From: Gnetum montanum
Taxonomy: Eukaryota > Streptophyta > Gnetopsida > Gnetales > Gnetaceae
NCBI GenBank assembly: GCA_015680685.1
Contig: MNCI01008581.1
Location: forward strand, 385,728-449,727
Direction: 5' to 3'
Length of the DNA stretch: 64,000 nucleotides
Shown here piece after piece: positions 12,267 through 23,999 of this stretch. The translations under genes and the position numbers were made by a program. Every line of letters begins with the position of its first letter. Position 1 is the first letter of the stretch. The notes below the pieces were generated by a model that was not told the origin of the DNA, searched no databases, and worked only from the letters and a program-made list of their open reading frames with translations.

Positions 12267-13160
12267 TAATGAAGCGTCATAGTTTGGTTGTGTCAACGAG
12301 ATGCCGACAATGCGACCCCATCAATGGGACCTTGTTGATGTGATCTTGTTGATGCACGATTTGACCTGTTGATGTGTGCCCATTAATGGGGCACCTTTTT
12401 TCAACTATAAATGTGTACATTTTGCCACATTTATGTTAGTCTTTTCATAAGTTGTAGCAAAGCTCTAGTAGTTTTTCTTTCCGAAAGTTAGAATATTTTC
12501 TAAGTGTCCATAGTAGGAGTCAAAGAGTGTACCGATCTTTATTTGAGCATTATTGTGCTTGAGCACTACAATGTGTGTGGCAATAAAGACGAGCTTTCTA
12601 ATAAACCTTGTAGAACTTTGAAATAGATTAATTATTTCCTTTATGCATTTAATATTTTAAGTAATTTCCTTCAATGTTTTAAGTAATTAAGTAATTAATT
12701 AATTAGGCTAAATTAAATAGAAATTAATTAAAACACATAAGTATGACCACTTTGAGCATATGTATAATGCTTGGTAATCCCAGTAATGCTTAATGTTTGG
12801 TAACCCAATAGCATTATACATGTTCAAGATGTGTATGACAAGTGGGAATGGATGCTTATGTTAGGATTAGTTAAGTGTTAGCTAGTTGACTGGATTAATT
12901 TAGTAATTAAATACCTTTATTCTTTATTCTTAGGTGACTTAGAACATAAAAAGATAAAAATGATAAAAATTATATGCTTTAGTTATACTTAACTATACCC
13001 TTATATTCACAAGTGTAACTGGGAAGACAACAATTGCAATAGTTGATTCACCTCTTAGACTAGTGTACGTTAAAACCTAGAAGTCCTTGGAATTTGACTA
13101 AATCATGCATAACACTTCTAATTCGTATAGTTGGGTGTAGGGTCTACTCACTACTCATCA
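12267..13160 (+). repeat. 5' LTR of element B
   Basis: Begins TAATGAAGCGTCATAG and ends CTACTCATCA. U3 (12290-12385) contains repeats around GACCCCATCAATGGGACC. TATAAAT lies at 12406-12412. GGCAATAAAGACGAG near 12580-12595 supplies a polyadenylation signal. It is related to 37783-38667 and, in reverse, to 3379-4298. Confidence 0.8.
12406..12412 (+). promoter_or_regulatory. TATA box of B 5' LTR
   Basis: ACTATAAATGTG lies about 20 nt after the U3 repeat array, the same spacing as in the 3' LTR (TATAAAT at 37922-37928). Confidence 0.6.
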
Positions 13161-13180
13161 TCGAGGTTGTTCCTATGGGC
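13161..13180 (+). other. degenerate primer-binding site of B
   Basis: TCGAGGTTGTTCCTATGGGC follows the LTR directly. It is a mutated relative of the tRNA-Asp site seen intact in A2 and D. Confidence 0.45.
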
Positions 13181-13320
13181 TTTTTTAGTTAGTGATGTGC
13201 ACTATTTAGGACTTAGTGAAGACTATTTAAGATCATTAGAACGAACCCTAAAGTCACAATCATTCAAATAATAATAATAATTGTAATTAAAGCATACTAT
13301 TATTTCTCTTTTAAGAAAAA

Positions 13321-14377
13321 ATGTCTTTTTCTCACAAGCATAATGAATCGAAACCATGAGTGCCCTAAGAATTAAAAGTAGTGTATACTCATCAAAATGA
13401 GTTTGTGCTTGATCTCACCTTCATCTTGCACTAGGATGAATAACTACAGTGGAGAGATATGGAGGATACTATTGTGTTACCGCCCAATTGATCAATTCCT
13501 GGGATGCTGCTCCAAACTCTTAAGAGCTTAGGCATCCAATTCCTTCATTGAGAATACATTTTGTAGAACCATAACTATTGGGACTACCATCCCATAGAAA
13601 CACAATGCAAAAGAGATTGACACTAGGAGAAGTGCCATGAAGCTATGAAGGCAAAACAGTTTACTGACTTCTTGTTCTTGCTAAACCAAAAAGACAATGA
13701 GGATTCTCCCTCTATGGGTTCTCAACATGAATATTTCCCACCCCTTGACTCTAGTGAAAGGGGCTTGAACCTGAATTTACAATCCACTATTAATAATCAT
13801 GGTTCAAGCAAAAGTGGGAGTCAAGGCAAGGGCTCAGGCAAGCATCATGATGATGATAAATTTGATGATTGTGGCCATGATAAGCATACAAGAGGTGGTA
13901 GACACCATGGTGGTGGAAGTTCTTCTTCCTCTTCACCCTCTTGATCTGCATCTACTTCTTCCTCCTATAAATCTGACCAAAATAGTAGAGGATGAAACTA
14001 TGATGGAGGTGAATAGTGGGACAACAATGATCATAGGCCTTGTCATGAATGAAGTGGTAGTAGAGGAAATCATAGGCATCATTAAAATCATGATGATGAT
14101 GAGCCTTTTCATGTAGCTTGAAGCATGCTAAACATCATATAGGTAGTTAGAATTCCAACTAGGCATGTGAAAGATAGCAGAATCAAGAGGTTGGATATGA
14201 ACAATATCCCCAAATTTTAGGAGTGTAACTCAAATCCATAGATCCATCTCCAAGCCTTTCATGATGCCTATGCCTTGTAGAACATCAAGAATAATTGGTA
14301 GAAACTTAAGCTATTTCCTAGGATACTTATAAATGAAGTAGAAAGTTAGTACCATTCTTTAGAGTCAGAATCAATTC
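13321..14377 (+). pseudogene. B gag, N-terminal part
   Basis: The start ATGTCTTTTTCTCACAAG at 13321 aligns with the gag starts of A1 and A2. The frame then reads VVYTHQNEFVLDLTFILH, the Ser/His/Asp-rich region (13645-13944, in the same frame as the ATG) and on to the AATTC where A1 is inserted. In-frame stops (for example TGA at 13357, TAA at 13366) and later frame changes make it a pseudogene. Family knowledge: this is the capsid precursor of Athila/Tat-type elements. The remaining gag resumes at 21694. Confidence 0.7.
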
Positions 14378-15324
14378 TGATGAGACGCGATTCACATGAG
14401 CCACGATATCACGTCGTCCCCTGCGATATCGCGTACGCGATATCGTGGTCCACCACCAAATCTATAAATAAGAGGTAGCACTCCCCTTATTTCCCATCCT
14501 AGGCTTAAAGTAGGGAAACTCTAGCAGTTTGATCACTCCAGAGATAGAATATTTTCCATGTGCCCACAGTAGGAGTCCCCAAGTGAACAGATCTTTATTC
14601 GAGCAGCTTTGTACTTGAACGCAAGTTGTGTACGGAAATAAAGATGAGCTTTGTGGATAAACCTTGCAGTGCATGGAATAAGATTTATTACTTGTTATTT
14701 ATTTCATGTTATTTATTACTTGCATTAGCACAGCATGAGTATGACTTGATTACGAGCATTGACAAATGTGTACGACTAATCAAGGAATCGGCTACTCATT
14801 ACGATTAGATTCTCTCATCCTTATCTCCTAGAATGCGGGATGAGTACGACTTGATTACAAGCATCTACGGATGTGTACGGCTAGTCAAGGAATCGGCTGC
14901 TCATCATCTTTAGGCTAGTTAAGTGCCTTAGTATGACCACTTCGAGCACGTGCGTTACGTGTGGTGATCCCAGTAACGATTAGTGTTTGGTAGCCACAGT
15001 TGCATAGTTCAGGGTGTGTACGGTAAGTGGGAATGGATGCTGATGCTAGTTAATTTAGACTTAGGTCCTTAGTTAGAGTTAGCTTTCTCAACCCTTCACC
15101 TTGATAGCATAGGAGAAAAACCAGAAAAGACCATTAAAATCATATACCTCGGAATTACTTAACCATACATCGTGACAACTACAAGTAAGTCTGGGAAGAC
15201 AACGAATGATTAACCCCAACTGTTCCATGGGGCGTATAGGCATTTAGTCTGTGGAGTTCGACCGGATCATGTGTGCTACGCTCGTTTCATATGGTTGAGT
15301 GTAGGGGTACCTCACCACTCATCA
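14378..15324 (+). repeat. 5' LTR of A1
   Basis: U3 carries GATATC motifs, including a perfect 22-bp palindrome at 14424-14445 nested in a CCACGATATC/GATATCGTGG inverted pair (14401-14410, 14439-14448). TATAAATA at 14463-14470 and AATAAA at 14637-14642 mark promoter and polyadenylation signals. It ends TAGGGGTACCTCACCACTCATCA-like. Confidence 0.9.
14463..14470 (+). promoter_or_regulatory. TATA box of A1 5' LTR
   Basis: TATAAATAAGAGG is shared with A2 and D LTRs and sits just downstream of the GATATC palindrome cluster. Confidence 0.7.
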
Positions 15325-15344
15325 TTGGTGCCATTGCCAGGGAC
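15325..15344 (+). other. A1 primer-binding site (tRNA-Asp type)
   Basis: TTGGTGCCATTGCCAGGGAC directly follows the 5' LTR. It is nearly complementary to the 3' end of plant tRNA-Asp (known to end CCGGCAACGGCGCCA). Confidence 0.75.
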
Positions 15345-15465
15345 TAAGTATTTGTGCACCGAATAGAACATAAGGGATATCACTCACATTGTTGTGAGCC
15401 TTAACGAACCTTCGGGTTAATCAAAAGAGAAAAATTATATAATGATGAATTAGCACACCAATAAA

Positions 15466-17990
15466 AATGCCTTCTTCTCATAAGAGCAACTCACCACCTA
15501 AGGACCACACACGAGACAGTCGGCAACATAAAAAACATAACCCAAATCAGCCAAGTCCTAAACAATACAAGATAGTTTATACTCATCCCGATGAGTATAT
15601 TCTAGATTTTACTTTTATTCTCCATTAGGACAAACAGCTATGGTGGAGAGATTTGCAAGGTAACATTGTGTTACCCCCGAATCGATCAATCTCTCACATG
15701 CTTTTCTGTGCCTTGGCATAGATAGGCATGACTGAACTATATGCTAAATACATTGTGGAGGACTTTGACATAAGGGATTATTATCCCACAGATGCCCAAC
15801 GTATGAGAGACTTAAGGCAGAAGAGTCAACATGCACTGTTGAAGGGCAAGGTCCCGCACGTCCTTAGCAAAATAGGAGATGATGAACCCCTTATCATGAG
15901 TTCTTTAACAAATGATGTTCCCCCTCCTAATGATGGTGAGGAGGTTGGATATCAAAGCCTACGATCAACGATACATATCCCTGGTTCTGATGCCCGTGAA
16001 CACCAACTGTTCACAGGGGGAACAACCACTCATGCTAAGGATGAGCACTTAGATCGTCACCACGATTGGGGCCATAGCAGCCGAAGAGAAGGCAAGAAAC
16101 ATCATCATGGCAATGGTTCCCCTTCTTCTTCCCCTTCTTCACATCACTCACCCTCTCCTTCCACATCTAGGTGTAGCCACCATGAACATAAATGTGACGA
16201 TAAAAGTAAGAAGGACGAAAGACCTCGATGGGAATGTTGAGAGAGAGGACAAAAGCAAGGACATAGGGAGAGTAGGGAACCACGCAGACATCACAGGCAT
16301 CATGAAAGAGACAATCATGATGAGCCCCTACTCGCAACCCAAAGTATGCTTGACAGAATGGAGGAAGTTAGGATTTCCACAAGGAATTTAAAGGATAGTC
16401 GGATCAAACAATTAGACATGAACAACATCCCACGATTTGAAGGGGGATATAATGCTGATCCGCAAAATCATTTACGGGCATTCCACGATGCCTGTGCCTT
16501 GCAGAATATAGAAAATGAGTGAATAAAAGTTAAGTTGTTCCCAAGGACACTCACCAAGGAAGCAGAGAGCTGGTACCGATCCTTAGAACCAGAAACCATT
16601 AGGAGGTGAAGTACAATGCTAGAACTATTCAACGAAAAGTATCAAACATACTCCAGAGTTTCCAATTTGCATAAGCAAATCCAAGGCTAAAAGCAAGGTA
16701 CACATGAACCCTTGGATGCTGCCATGGCCTGCTACTACACATTGTTACATCGTTGCCCGGGCCATGGGTATGCTCAGCGGGATCAACTTTGCCACATCGT
16801 GGATGGGCTAAGACATGAAACTAGAACTTATGCCCAAGGGAGACTCTCACAACTTAGAGTCCATGAAGTACAAAGCTTGTTGGAGCAAGTAGCAAAAGAA
16901 GAAGGTGAGCCATGCAAAAGGGAAAGTGCAGAAGAGTATAATCGTGATCCCTCCCTTCGAAAGAAGGGAGTGAAATTTTGTGATGAAGAGGATGAGTCAC
17001 CAGTCAAAGAGTTGGTGAACCGAAAAACCTTGCTGATCCAAAAATTAACAACAGAATTAGCGGCTAAGGTAGATGATGTATGGAGTTCCTTAGACTTTAA
17101 AATTGAAACTATTTTAAAAATTGTAGAAGAGTCTAAGGTAGAACAAAGTAGTAACAAAGGTAAGAAAAAGTGGAGAGATTTAGGCCCTGCACATAACAAG
17201 GGTAAGGGAAAAATTCTTATCTCCGAGGAGGCTATGGACTCTGACATAAATGATGATAGTGGATGTGAGATCTGCCACTATGACCATCCTAAGGGATGTT
17301 GCCTAGTTACCTCACATCTACAGGAGTCTGGGGTGTATGCGCTAAATCCAAGACTTAACCAACGACAAACACCTTGCAGGTTACCTTATCCACAAGGTAG
17401 CCCAAGGTAGTTCCACCAACCACTAACGTATTATCCAAGTGGAACTCCACCGTAGGCCATCAGACAACATCAGTAGTGGAAATACACCCACAGTCATGGG
17501 GGATGCCACCGCCAACACAACAGTACCCTTACCGACAGCCTGACCCTTATGGATATTATGTGCAGCCGCTGATTTCTCCAAGTGACTCTATGAGTCACTC
17601 AACCCCCAACCATCACTACCAAGTTCGGGAGTACTTCAAAAGGACTCCTTCTCCTTCAGGAGACACTCCATACCCACACCATCCTCCTAATCCATCTGCA
17701 CCTCTTCCACCAGTAGTAGTTCCCATAACACCTCCAGCTCCAACAATGCAAGGGGAACTTCCTCCTCAATCGTAGCAACATCATGCTGCAAGAGCTGTAC
17801 ATATCCAACCTACTACTGGGTTTGATAACTATAAAAAGAGAAGGCCTTACTTTAGAATCAAAAGCCCAGACAAACTCTCACAACAACAAGTGGTTGAGCC
17901 CATGTTCACTCCGCCACCATCTAACACTTCGGAGCACCCTTCCGTCCAAAATCAGAGCTTAACGCATATGGTTATGTTAACGCATACCGT
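15466..17990 (+). pseudogene. A1 gag
   Basis: Starts at ATGCCTTCTTCTCATAAG (15466), homologous to the other gag starts. Order of parts: YTHPDEYILDFTFILH (15570-15630); TELYAKYIVEDFDIRDYYP (about 15728 onward); His/Ser-rich low-complexity (16040-16200); capsid-like core with LDMNNIPRFEGGYNADPQNH and FNEKYQTYSRV (16400-16680); RDQLCHIVDGLRHE (16780); a zinc knuckle CEICHYDHPKGCC (about 17264-17305), which is C-x2-C-x3-H, a spacing typical of Athila/Tat rather than the usual CCHC; and a Pro-rich tail (17340-17930). Several stops and frame changes break it. A2 keeps one frame for the same protein. Confidence 0.8.
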
Positions 17991-17991
17991 A

Positions 17992-18540
17992 ATTGACTAG
18001 ATTAAGGTAGGCCACCTTCCCAGGAAACTAACTGACCTTGGGAGTCTCTTAATCTATTTATAGATCGTTGGAAATGAACCACATAGGGCTTTTCTTGACT
18101 CAGGTTCTGAAGTCAACTTAATTTCATGAGAGATGTATCATGCCTGGAACCTGCCCCAACTTAAGAAGAGCAACATTTAACTAGAGCTCCTAGACCAGTC
18201 CATCACCATTCCCTTGGGATTGGTGGAGGACATCATTACCACTGTGTGTGGTTGGTCTTACCCAGCTGATTTTCTGGTGATCGAAGTTAACAATAATGAA
18301 GGGGACATCCCAATTATAATGGGAAGGGCATGGCTTAGTATAGTAGATGCATGCCTTAGGATCCATGATCTTTCCTTGGAGATTTCTAAGATAAACATAT
18401 GTGGAAAGATCGAGAAGAGGAAAGTTCCATGCATCACATATAGTGATTCATCGGGTGATGACATGGAGGAAATGCCTCCATGTAAAAGGTGTGCCCACGA
18501 AACTTTAAACCAAAGATGCCTGTATGTAGCAACCATATAA
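17992..18540 (+). pseudogene. A1 aspartic protease domain
   Basis: The catalytic motif DSG is intact (FLDSGSEVNLIS, codons at 18097-18105), followed by ITIPLGLVEDIITTVCGWSY and PIIMGRAWLSIVDACLRI, the flap and second conserved motif of Ty3/Gypsy proteases. In-frame stops at 'VID.IKVG', 'LLIYL.IVG' and 'NLIS.EMYH' disable translation. It continues without a gap from gag and ends at TAA 18538-18540. No RT follows. Confidence 0.75.
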
Positions 18541-18824
18541 GAAGTAGTAGACACCCCGTGGTTGACAGCTTCTAGAAGGAGCAGACAAATATGCATGGAA
18601 CAAACTGAGGAAACCCATGCCAACAACAAAGGCATAGACACATTGGTATATGAACATCGCCAACTTCCATCCCTTAATTTAAGATCATCAATTGGGAGAA
18701 GTTGGGCACTTCTAAGAAATTCAAATAGACATTCATTATTTCAGATCTCTCCCTTACAACTCAGTCATGGGGGAGATGGCCACCTATGTTGATCATATGG
18801 GGCCCTCAATTCTTTTTCGATTTT

Positions 18825-18935
18825 TGTTTTACACATTTTTATTTTACACGTTTTTGTTTTACAACGTTTTTGTTTTACACATTTTTGTTTTACAACTTTC
18901 TTTAACTTTTCTAGTTTTTGTTTTACATCATCATT
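18825..18935 (+). repeat. T-rich tandem repeat in A1
   Basis: About six imperfect copies of an 18-nt unit like TTTTTGTTTTACACA. A related array lies in A2 at 32915-33025. Confidence 0.7.
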
Positions 18936-19434
18936 ATTCTTTTCCATTTTTGGTGTGTGTGTGTGTGATCCACCCTGTAAGTTTGTCCCATAATAAGTGC
19001 TTGAAATGATGGTATGAACTGTTTTCATATTGATTGCTAATGTTTGATTTTTCCCTTTAATTCACAATGTTGATACTAAGGTATGTTTCTTTTGATATGA
19101 CAGACAATGAGTTCACTTCATCCATCCATCCACTAGTTTCTATGGTCTCTCTCGACTTGGAAATGTACAGTCCCCTTCATAATAAGAACTTAAACGAATC
19201 GGTGACTGGGAATTTCTCAAACTAAGGAAGGACTCAAGGATTGCAAAGGGTGTGACTTCAAGGGAACTTGATGCTTTTTGTTTTGGCCATTCTCTTGGAT
19301 GCTTGGATGTTTTCTTCTTGAGTTTTCTTATCGTTCTGATGTTACCTAATTATTGGAAGCTGAGACAATAAAAATAAGAAGTCTTTGCATGGTGTGGTTC
19401 TCACGCATAAAAACACAAAACACAACCAGAAAAA

Positions 19435-19460
19435 GAAGAAGAAGAAGAAGAAGAAGAAAT
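19435..19460 (+). repeat. GAA trinucleotide microsatellite
   Basis: Uninterrupted run of GAA/AAG triplets in the A1 spacer. A2 has a poly-A run at the matching place (33535-33546). Confidence 0.8.
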
Positions 19461-19916
19461 TGAGAATTCAAAGCACACCCCTTAAATGGAATAAATATTT
19501 GGGCTACAAGCACTGGTTATGGAACCAAAAGTGTTCCCTCTAACTAAGGCCCTTCTCGCTTCCCATTCTCTCCTTTATTTCGTCAGAATGGTGTTGGCTC
19601 TTGGAGGACCCATTCTTGTTACTTCAAAAGGATGGTTTCTGAATGCATTGATGTGAAGTTACTGGAAGTGGTTGGTTTGAGGCTGGAGTTGGAATGAAAT
19701 GTGCCAAGTCACATTAATCATGAAACACACAAGGGGCTACACACCACCTTGTTCCTGGGATTCCATTCCATTATCTTCTTTTCATCCTTCTCTCCATTGT
19801 TCACCTCATTGTCAGTTGTATCATTAGTGTATATATTTTGGTTGATGCATTGTTTTCTTCTTGGTAAATGCTTGTGGTTAAGACTTTAACTCTTGTTCCA
19901 ACTGACATTCCTAGCA

Positions 19917-19990
19917 CCTACAAACTTTTTGAATGTGGATTTGTTAGGGCACTAAGGGCATGAGCCTGCTTTGGGGAGGATCCACTGACA
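19917..19990 (+). ncRNA. potential structured RNA element in A1
   Basis: Hairpin CC(T)ACA...TGTGG (19917-19938), then closing stem TGTTAG (19942-19947) with CTGACA (19985-19990) around the core GGCACTAAGGGCATGAGCCT ... GGGGAGGATCCA. Inner hairpins AGG/CCT and TGGG/(T)CCA are possible. Equivalent folds with different closing stems occur in A2, B, D and the minus-strand element. Confidence 0.65.
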
Positions 19991-20321
19991 TTCCTATTTG
20001 GAGCATCTGTTAACTTCTTTTACCTAACATTTTGCAATTAATTTTATTTTATTCATTTTCATCTTGACATCCATTTTATCAATGCCATAGTTGTCCCTTT
20101 TTATCTATCTTTCTTACTCCTTTTCCTTCTCCATTCTAACGCTATTGGAGGTTTGCGATTAGTCATGGGGGTACGAGGCCTAATTTTTTAGATTTTTCTC
20201 CTAGCCTCGAATTTTTTTGATTTTCTTCCTAACCCTACACCTTTGGTAGCCATCATCAATATATTCTCAGATCCGTATTAGCCATACCACAACCTAGCCA
20301 ATGGACTTTCACCGTAGCAAG

Positions 20322-20381
20322 GTATCAATTACATGATGATTCATTTACCCTTGCTAATACAAGATTGTGTTGTGTGTGCAG
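20322..20381 (+). promoter_or_regulatory. intron-like block before A1 ORF2
   Basis: GCAAG/GTATCAATTAC at the left and TTGTGTGTGCAG/ATGG at the right enclose 60 nt. The matching block is 60 nt in A2 and B and about 55 nt in D. Inferred to be a short intron or splice acceptor for ORF2. Confidence 0.5.
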
Positions 20382-20468
20382 ATGGCGATCATACAACAAT
20401 GGATTGGATCTAGAGCAAACACTTGGAATGGAGCAGTGCTGAAGCAGCTATGCAAGGAGCAAGATTGA
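20382..20468 (+). pseudogene. A1 ORF2 remnant
   Basis: ATGGCGATCATACAACAATGG opens a 28-codon frame ending TGA at 20466. The stop is CGA in A2, so it is a point nonsense change. The homologous place in B starts a protein of several hundred residues, hence ORF2 is nearly all deleted in family A. It is unlikely to be functional. Confidence 0.5.
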
Positions 20469-20718
20469 TGACGCACTTACAGATGGACAACGAAGGCACA
20501 ATCTTGGCATTGGCAGCAGCAACACTTCTTTCTATCTCTCTTTCTCAGTTGCCAACTAAGGCCTTATGTCATTGTAATAAGGTGTGCACCCTTGTTGTCA
20601 TGAACACTAGTTTTGTCAAGTCTTGTAATAATGATCCGTTCACATGTCATCCCATTAATTCCATTCCCCTCAATAATTCCATACCTTTCCGATATTATTG
20701 TAAGGAACTCGAGGACGA

Positions 20719-20741
20719 GTTTTCATTCAGTCATGGGGGTA
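20719..20741 (+). other. A1 3' conserved block and polypurine tract
   Basis: GACGAGTTTTCATTCAG followed by TCATGGGGGTA, ending at the 3' LTR. B and D have nearly the same block at the same place. This is the primer site for plus-strand DNA synthesis. Confidence 0.75.
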
Positions 20742-21693
20742 TGATGAGACGTGATATCGCATCCCATGCGATATCGTGTATACGATATCGCGTCGTCCCC
20801 TATGATATCGCAGTCCACCGCCAAATCTATAAATAAGAGGCAGCACTCCCCTTATTTTCCATCCTAGGCTTAAAGTAGGGAAACTCAGGTAGTTTGATCA
20901 CTCCAGAGATAGAATATTTTCCATGTGCCCATAGTAGGAGTCCCCAAGTGAATGGATCTTTATTCGAGCAGCTTTGTACCTGAACGCAAGCTATGTACGG
21001 CAATAAAGACGAGCTTTGTGGATAAACCTTGCAGTGCATGGAATAGGATTTATTACTTGTTATTTATTTCATGTTATTTATTACCTGCATTAGCACAACA
21101 TGAGTACAACTTGATTACGAGCATTGATGAATGTGTACGGCTAATCAAGGAATCGGTAGCTCATCGTGATTAGATTCTCTCACTCTTATCTCCTAGAATG
21201 CGGGATGAGTACGACTTGATTATGAGCATCTACGAATGTGTACGGCTAGTCAAGGAATTGGCTACTCATCATGTTTAGGCTAGTTAAGTGCCTCAGTATG
21301 ACCACTTCGAGCATGTGCGTTACATGTGGTGGTCCCAGTAATGATTAGCGTTTGGTAGCCACAGTTGCATAGTTCAGGGTGTGTACGGTAAGTGGGAACA
21401 GATGCTAACACTAGTTAATTTAGACTTAGGTCCTTAGTTAGAGTTAGTTAGCTTTCTCAACCCTTCACCTTGATAGCATAGGAGAAAAACAAAAAAAGAC
21501 CATAAAAATCATATACCTCGGACTTACTTAACCATACACCGTGACAACTACAAGTAAGTTTGGGAAGACAACGAATGATTAACCCTAAGTGTTCCATGGG
21601 GTGTATAGGCATTTAGTCTATGGAGTTCGACCGGATCACATGTGCTACACTCGTTTCGTATGGTTTAGTGTAGGGGTACCTCGCCACTCATCA
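20742..21693 (+). repeat. 3' LTR of A1
   Basis: TGATGAGACGTGATATCGC...CGCCACTCATCA. TATAAATA at 20828-20835 and AATAAA at 21002-21007. It differs from the 5' LTR mainly in the GATATC part of U3. The right flank is AATTC. Confidence 0.9.
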
Positions 21694-22890
21694 AATTCGT
21701 AGATGGAGTATGATGCTTGAGCTATTTAATGACAAATATCAGACATAGTTCAGAGTGTCGAACTTGAGAAAGTAGATCCAAAGATGGTGACAAGGAACAC
21801 ATGAACCCTTTGATTTAGCCATGGGCTAGTATTATTCTCTTTTACATAGATGTCCTTGCCATGATTTTTCCCAGTAAGAAAAGCTTCACCATATCATAGA
21901 TGGGCTCCGATGAAAAATAAGAAGAACTCTTGGAGTCTATGTCTAAGGGAGATTGTCAGAACTAAGGATTCACCAAATCCAAAGGCTGATTGAGCAGGTT
22001 GTAACAGAAAAAGGAGAATTAAGGAAATGGGAAAGTGTTGAGGAGTATAACTAAGATCCTTTCATTAGAAAAAGGGAGGTCAGATTTTGTGATAGTGAAG
22101 GGGAGGCACCACTTGATGAAGTGGTGCAACGAAAAACATTGTCAATTCAAAAATATATTTTCAAAATTTTAGCCAATGTGGACAAAATGTGGGAATATTT
22201 GGATGAAAAATTCCAAGCAGCTTTGAAAATTGCAAAGGATTCCAAAAAGTAAAGTAGTGATCATGACTGCAAGAGAAGGAAGAAAGCTAAATGTGCTTGC
22301 CAAAGGGCTAAGGGTAAGGCTACCATAGTAGAAGAAGTTGTGGAGTCAGAATCAAATGATGGTGGTGGATGTGATATCTGCCAATATTTTTGCCCTATTG
22401 TGTTACACTTCTAGGAGTTTGGGATGTATGCCCTAAATCCTAAACTGGTAAAAAGGTAAGCACCCAGAAGATTGCCTTATCCTCAAGGCAATCCTAGGCA
22501 ATTCCACCAACAACAAGCTTACTATCCAAATGGAGCTCCACCACAATCATATGAGCAATATCATTAGTGGTATTATGGGGATGCCACCACCAAGGTAGTA
22601 ATACCCTTATAGGTACTAAGATCCATATGGGTACTATGTTTGGAAACCGATTTCTTTGTGTGACTCTTTTAGTCACACTTCTTTTTAGCATCACTACTAC
22701 CCTCCGGAGTACTACAAAGCTCACTCTCCATCTCCCATAGGGGAATCCCCATTTCATTAGTACCTTTTTTATCCTTCAACACATGTCCCTCCTCCCTCAA
22801 TCCAATTACCACATGCTCCATCCATGTAGGGTGAGATTCTTGCACAACCACAACAATGTAACACTACCAGGGCTATTAACTTATAGCTAG
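21694..22890 (+). pseudogene. B gag, C-terminal part
   Basis: Continues B gag from the A1 insertion: IRRWSMMLELFNDKYQT-like (21697-21745), a region matching HIIDGL (21890), the VEEYN.DPFIRKREV part (22030-22085), LDEVVQRKTLSIQKYIF (22110-22160), a knuckle remnant CDICQYF-CPI (22370-22400, with a small deletion removing the His) and the Pro/Gln-rich tail to about 22890. Stops are scattered throughout. Confidence 0.7.
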
Positions 22891-23650
22891 CTTTGCAGTC
22901 GAGTGATTTGGAACCTAGTCCTAGAAAAAGATCATTCTTCCAAACCAATAGCCCTACAAAGCCCTCTTTGACTCATGTGGCTGGTTGGCCTATGTCTCCT
23001 TCATCCTCTACATCTATTCCTTTCAAGAACCCTTCAAATCAAATGCCTCCCAAGATCTACACAATCATGTTAACCCACACTATGTCCAATTGGATCAAGA
23101 CTAGCAACCTTCATAGGAAATTAGCTGATCTTGAATGTTCCCTCATATACTTGTAGATCGTTGGGAATGAGCCATAAAAGGCTCTTTTTTATTCAAGTTC
23201 TGGTGTTAATTTGTTTTCTCATGAAATGTACAAAGCCTAGAACCTACCTCCTCTTACGAAGAACAACATTTGTTTAGAATTAGTAAATTAGTCCATCACT
23301 ATTCCTTGGGATTGGTGGAGGATATTTTAACCACTATCTATGGGTGATCTTATCTTACTAATTTCTTGGTGATCAAGGTTGAAAACTACAATGAGGACTT
23401 CCCATTCATTATGGGAAGGTCTTGGTGGAGTACTATTGATGTGCGAATGGACATCAGAGACCTATACTTGGAGTTTTCCAAGGAGAATGAATTTGGAAAA
23501 GTTGAGAAAAAGAGAGTTCCATGAATCGCATATAGTGATACATGGTGTAACTATGTGCAAAACTCTAGTATGTAAAAAGTACATCAATCTCAACATGTAG
23601 ATAGTGTATAGAAAAATCTAAAATTCAAAAGTGCCTATATGCAGTAGCCA
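22891..23650 (+). pseudogene. B aspartic protease remnant
   Basis: Aligns with the proteases of A1 and A2: MLTHTMSNWIKTSNLHRKL (about 23068-23125), a catalytic region read as YSSSGVNLFSHEMYKA (about 23188-23235), FIMGRSWWSTIDV (23405-23445). Where A1 and A2 have Asp-Ser-Gly, B appears to have Tyr-Ser-Ser, so the active-site Asp is lost. Frame breaks and stops are also present. Confidence 0.6.
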
Positions 23651-23999
23651 CAAAATAGAATGGCACCTAGTGATTGACAACTAATCTTGAAAGCAGCACA
23701 CTTTGCATGGAACCAACTGAGATCTTAACATGTGCCTATGTTAAAGGCATGGATGAACTATAGCAAGTTCATCACCAACTCTCTAATGATGAACCTAATG
23801 AAACTCATTGGGGAGAGTTGGAAATCTCTAAAAATTTCAAACATGAGCCCCTAGAGTTAAAAACTCTACCTATTGGCATGGAGTATGAATTTTTGAAACA
23901 TGAAAAGTCAATGATAATTAATGCTAATCTTGCTCATGAGTAGAAAACGATGTTGTTGAATGTGGTCAAAAAATGCCTAATAGCCTTTGCTCAGAAATA

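Larger units (their letters stand above)
18800..19916 (+). other. A1 non-coding spacer after protease
   Basis: Contains a T-rich tandem array of TTTTTGTTTTACAC units (about 18825-18935), a GT microsatellite (18954-18967), the conserved CATCCATCCATCC block (19119-19135) and a GAA microsatellite (19435-19460). No coding region seen. The same spacer occurs in A2, and with changes in B and D. Confidence 0.7.
14378..21693 (+). mobile_element. Element A1: complete non-autonomous gag-protease LTR element nested in B gag
   Basis: TGATGAG...CTCATCA ends, LTRs of 947 and 952 bp, PBS, PPT and a perfect 5-bp target duplication AATTC (14373-14377 and 21694-21698) define a 7316-bp insertion. The host gag reads through the empty site. 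Inside are gag and protease, but no RT, RNase H or integrase. After the protease comes a T-rich spacer, the RNA fold, an intron-like block and a 28-codon ORF2 remnant. A2 has the same organisation, so the loss of pol belongs to the family. It resembles the TR-GAG class of non-autonomous elements (classification inferred). Confidence 0.9.

Noticed and set aside
16828-17247. 139-codon minus-strand ORF opposite A1 gag (also 30093-30446 opposite A2 gag)
   Set aside because: Antisense shadow of the gag reading frame; no motif and not preserved between A1 and A2.
17492-17502. The gag copy of AGTCATGGGGG taken alone as a second PPT
   Set aside because: It encodes QSWG in gag and could be coding constraint; kept only as part of the multi-copy observation.
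19917-19990. Hammerhead ribozyme or tRNA gene as explanation for the conserved fold
   Set aside because: No CUGAUGA/GAAA hammerhead core, no anticodon arm or T-loop; the pattern does not fit either class.
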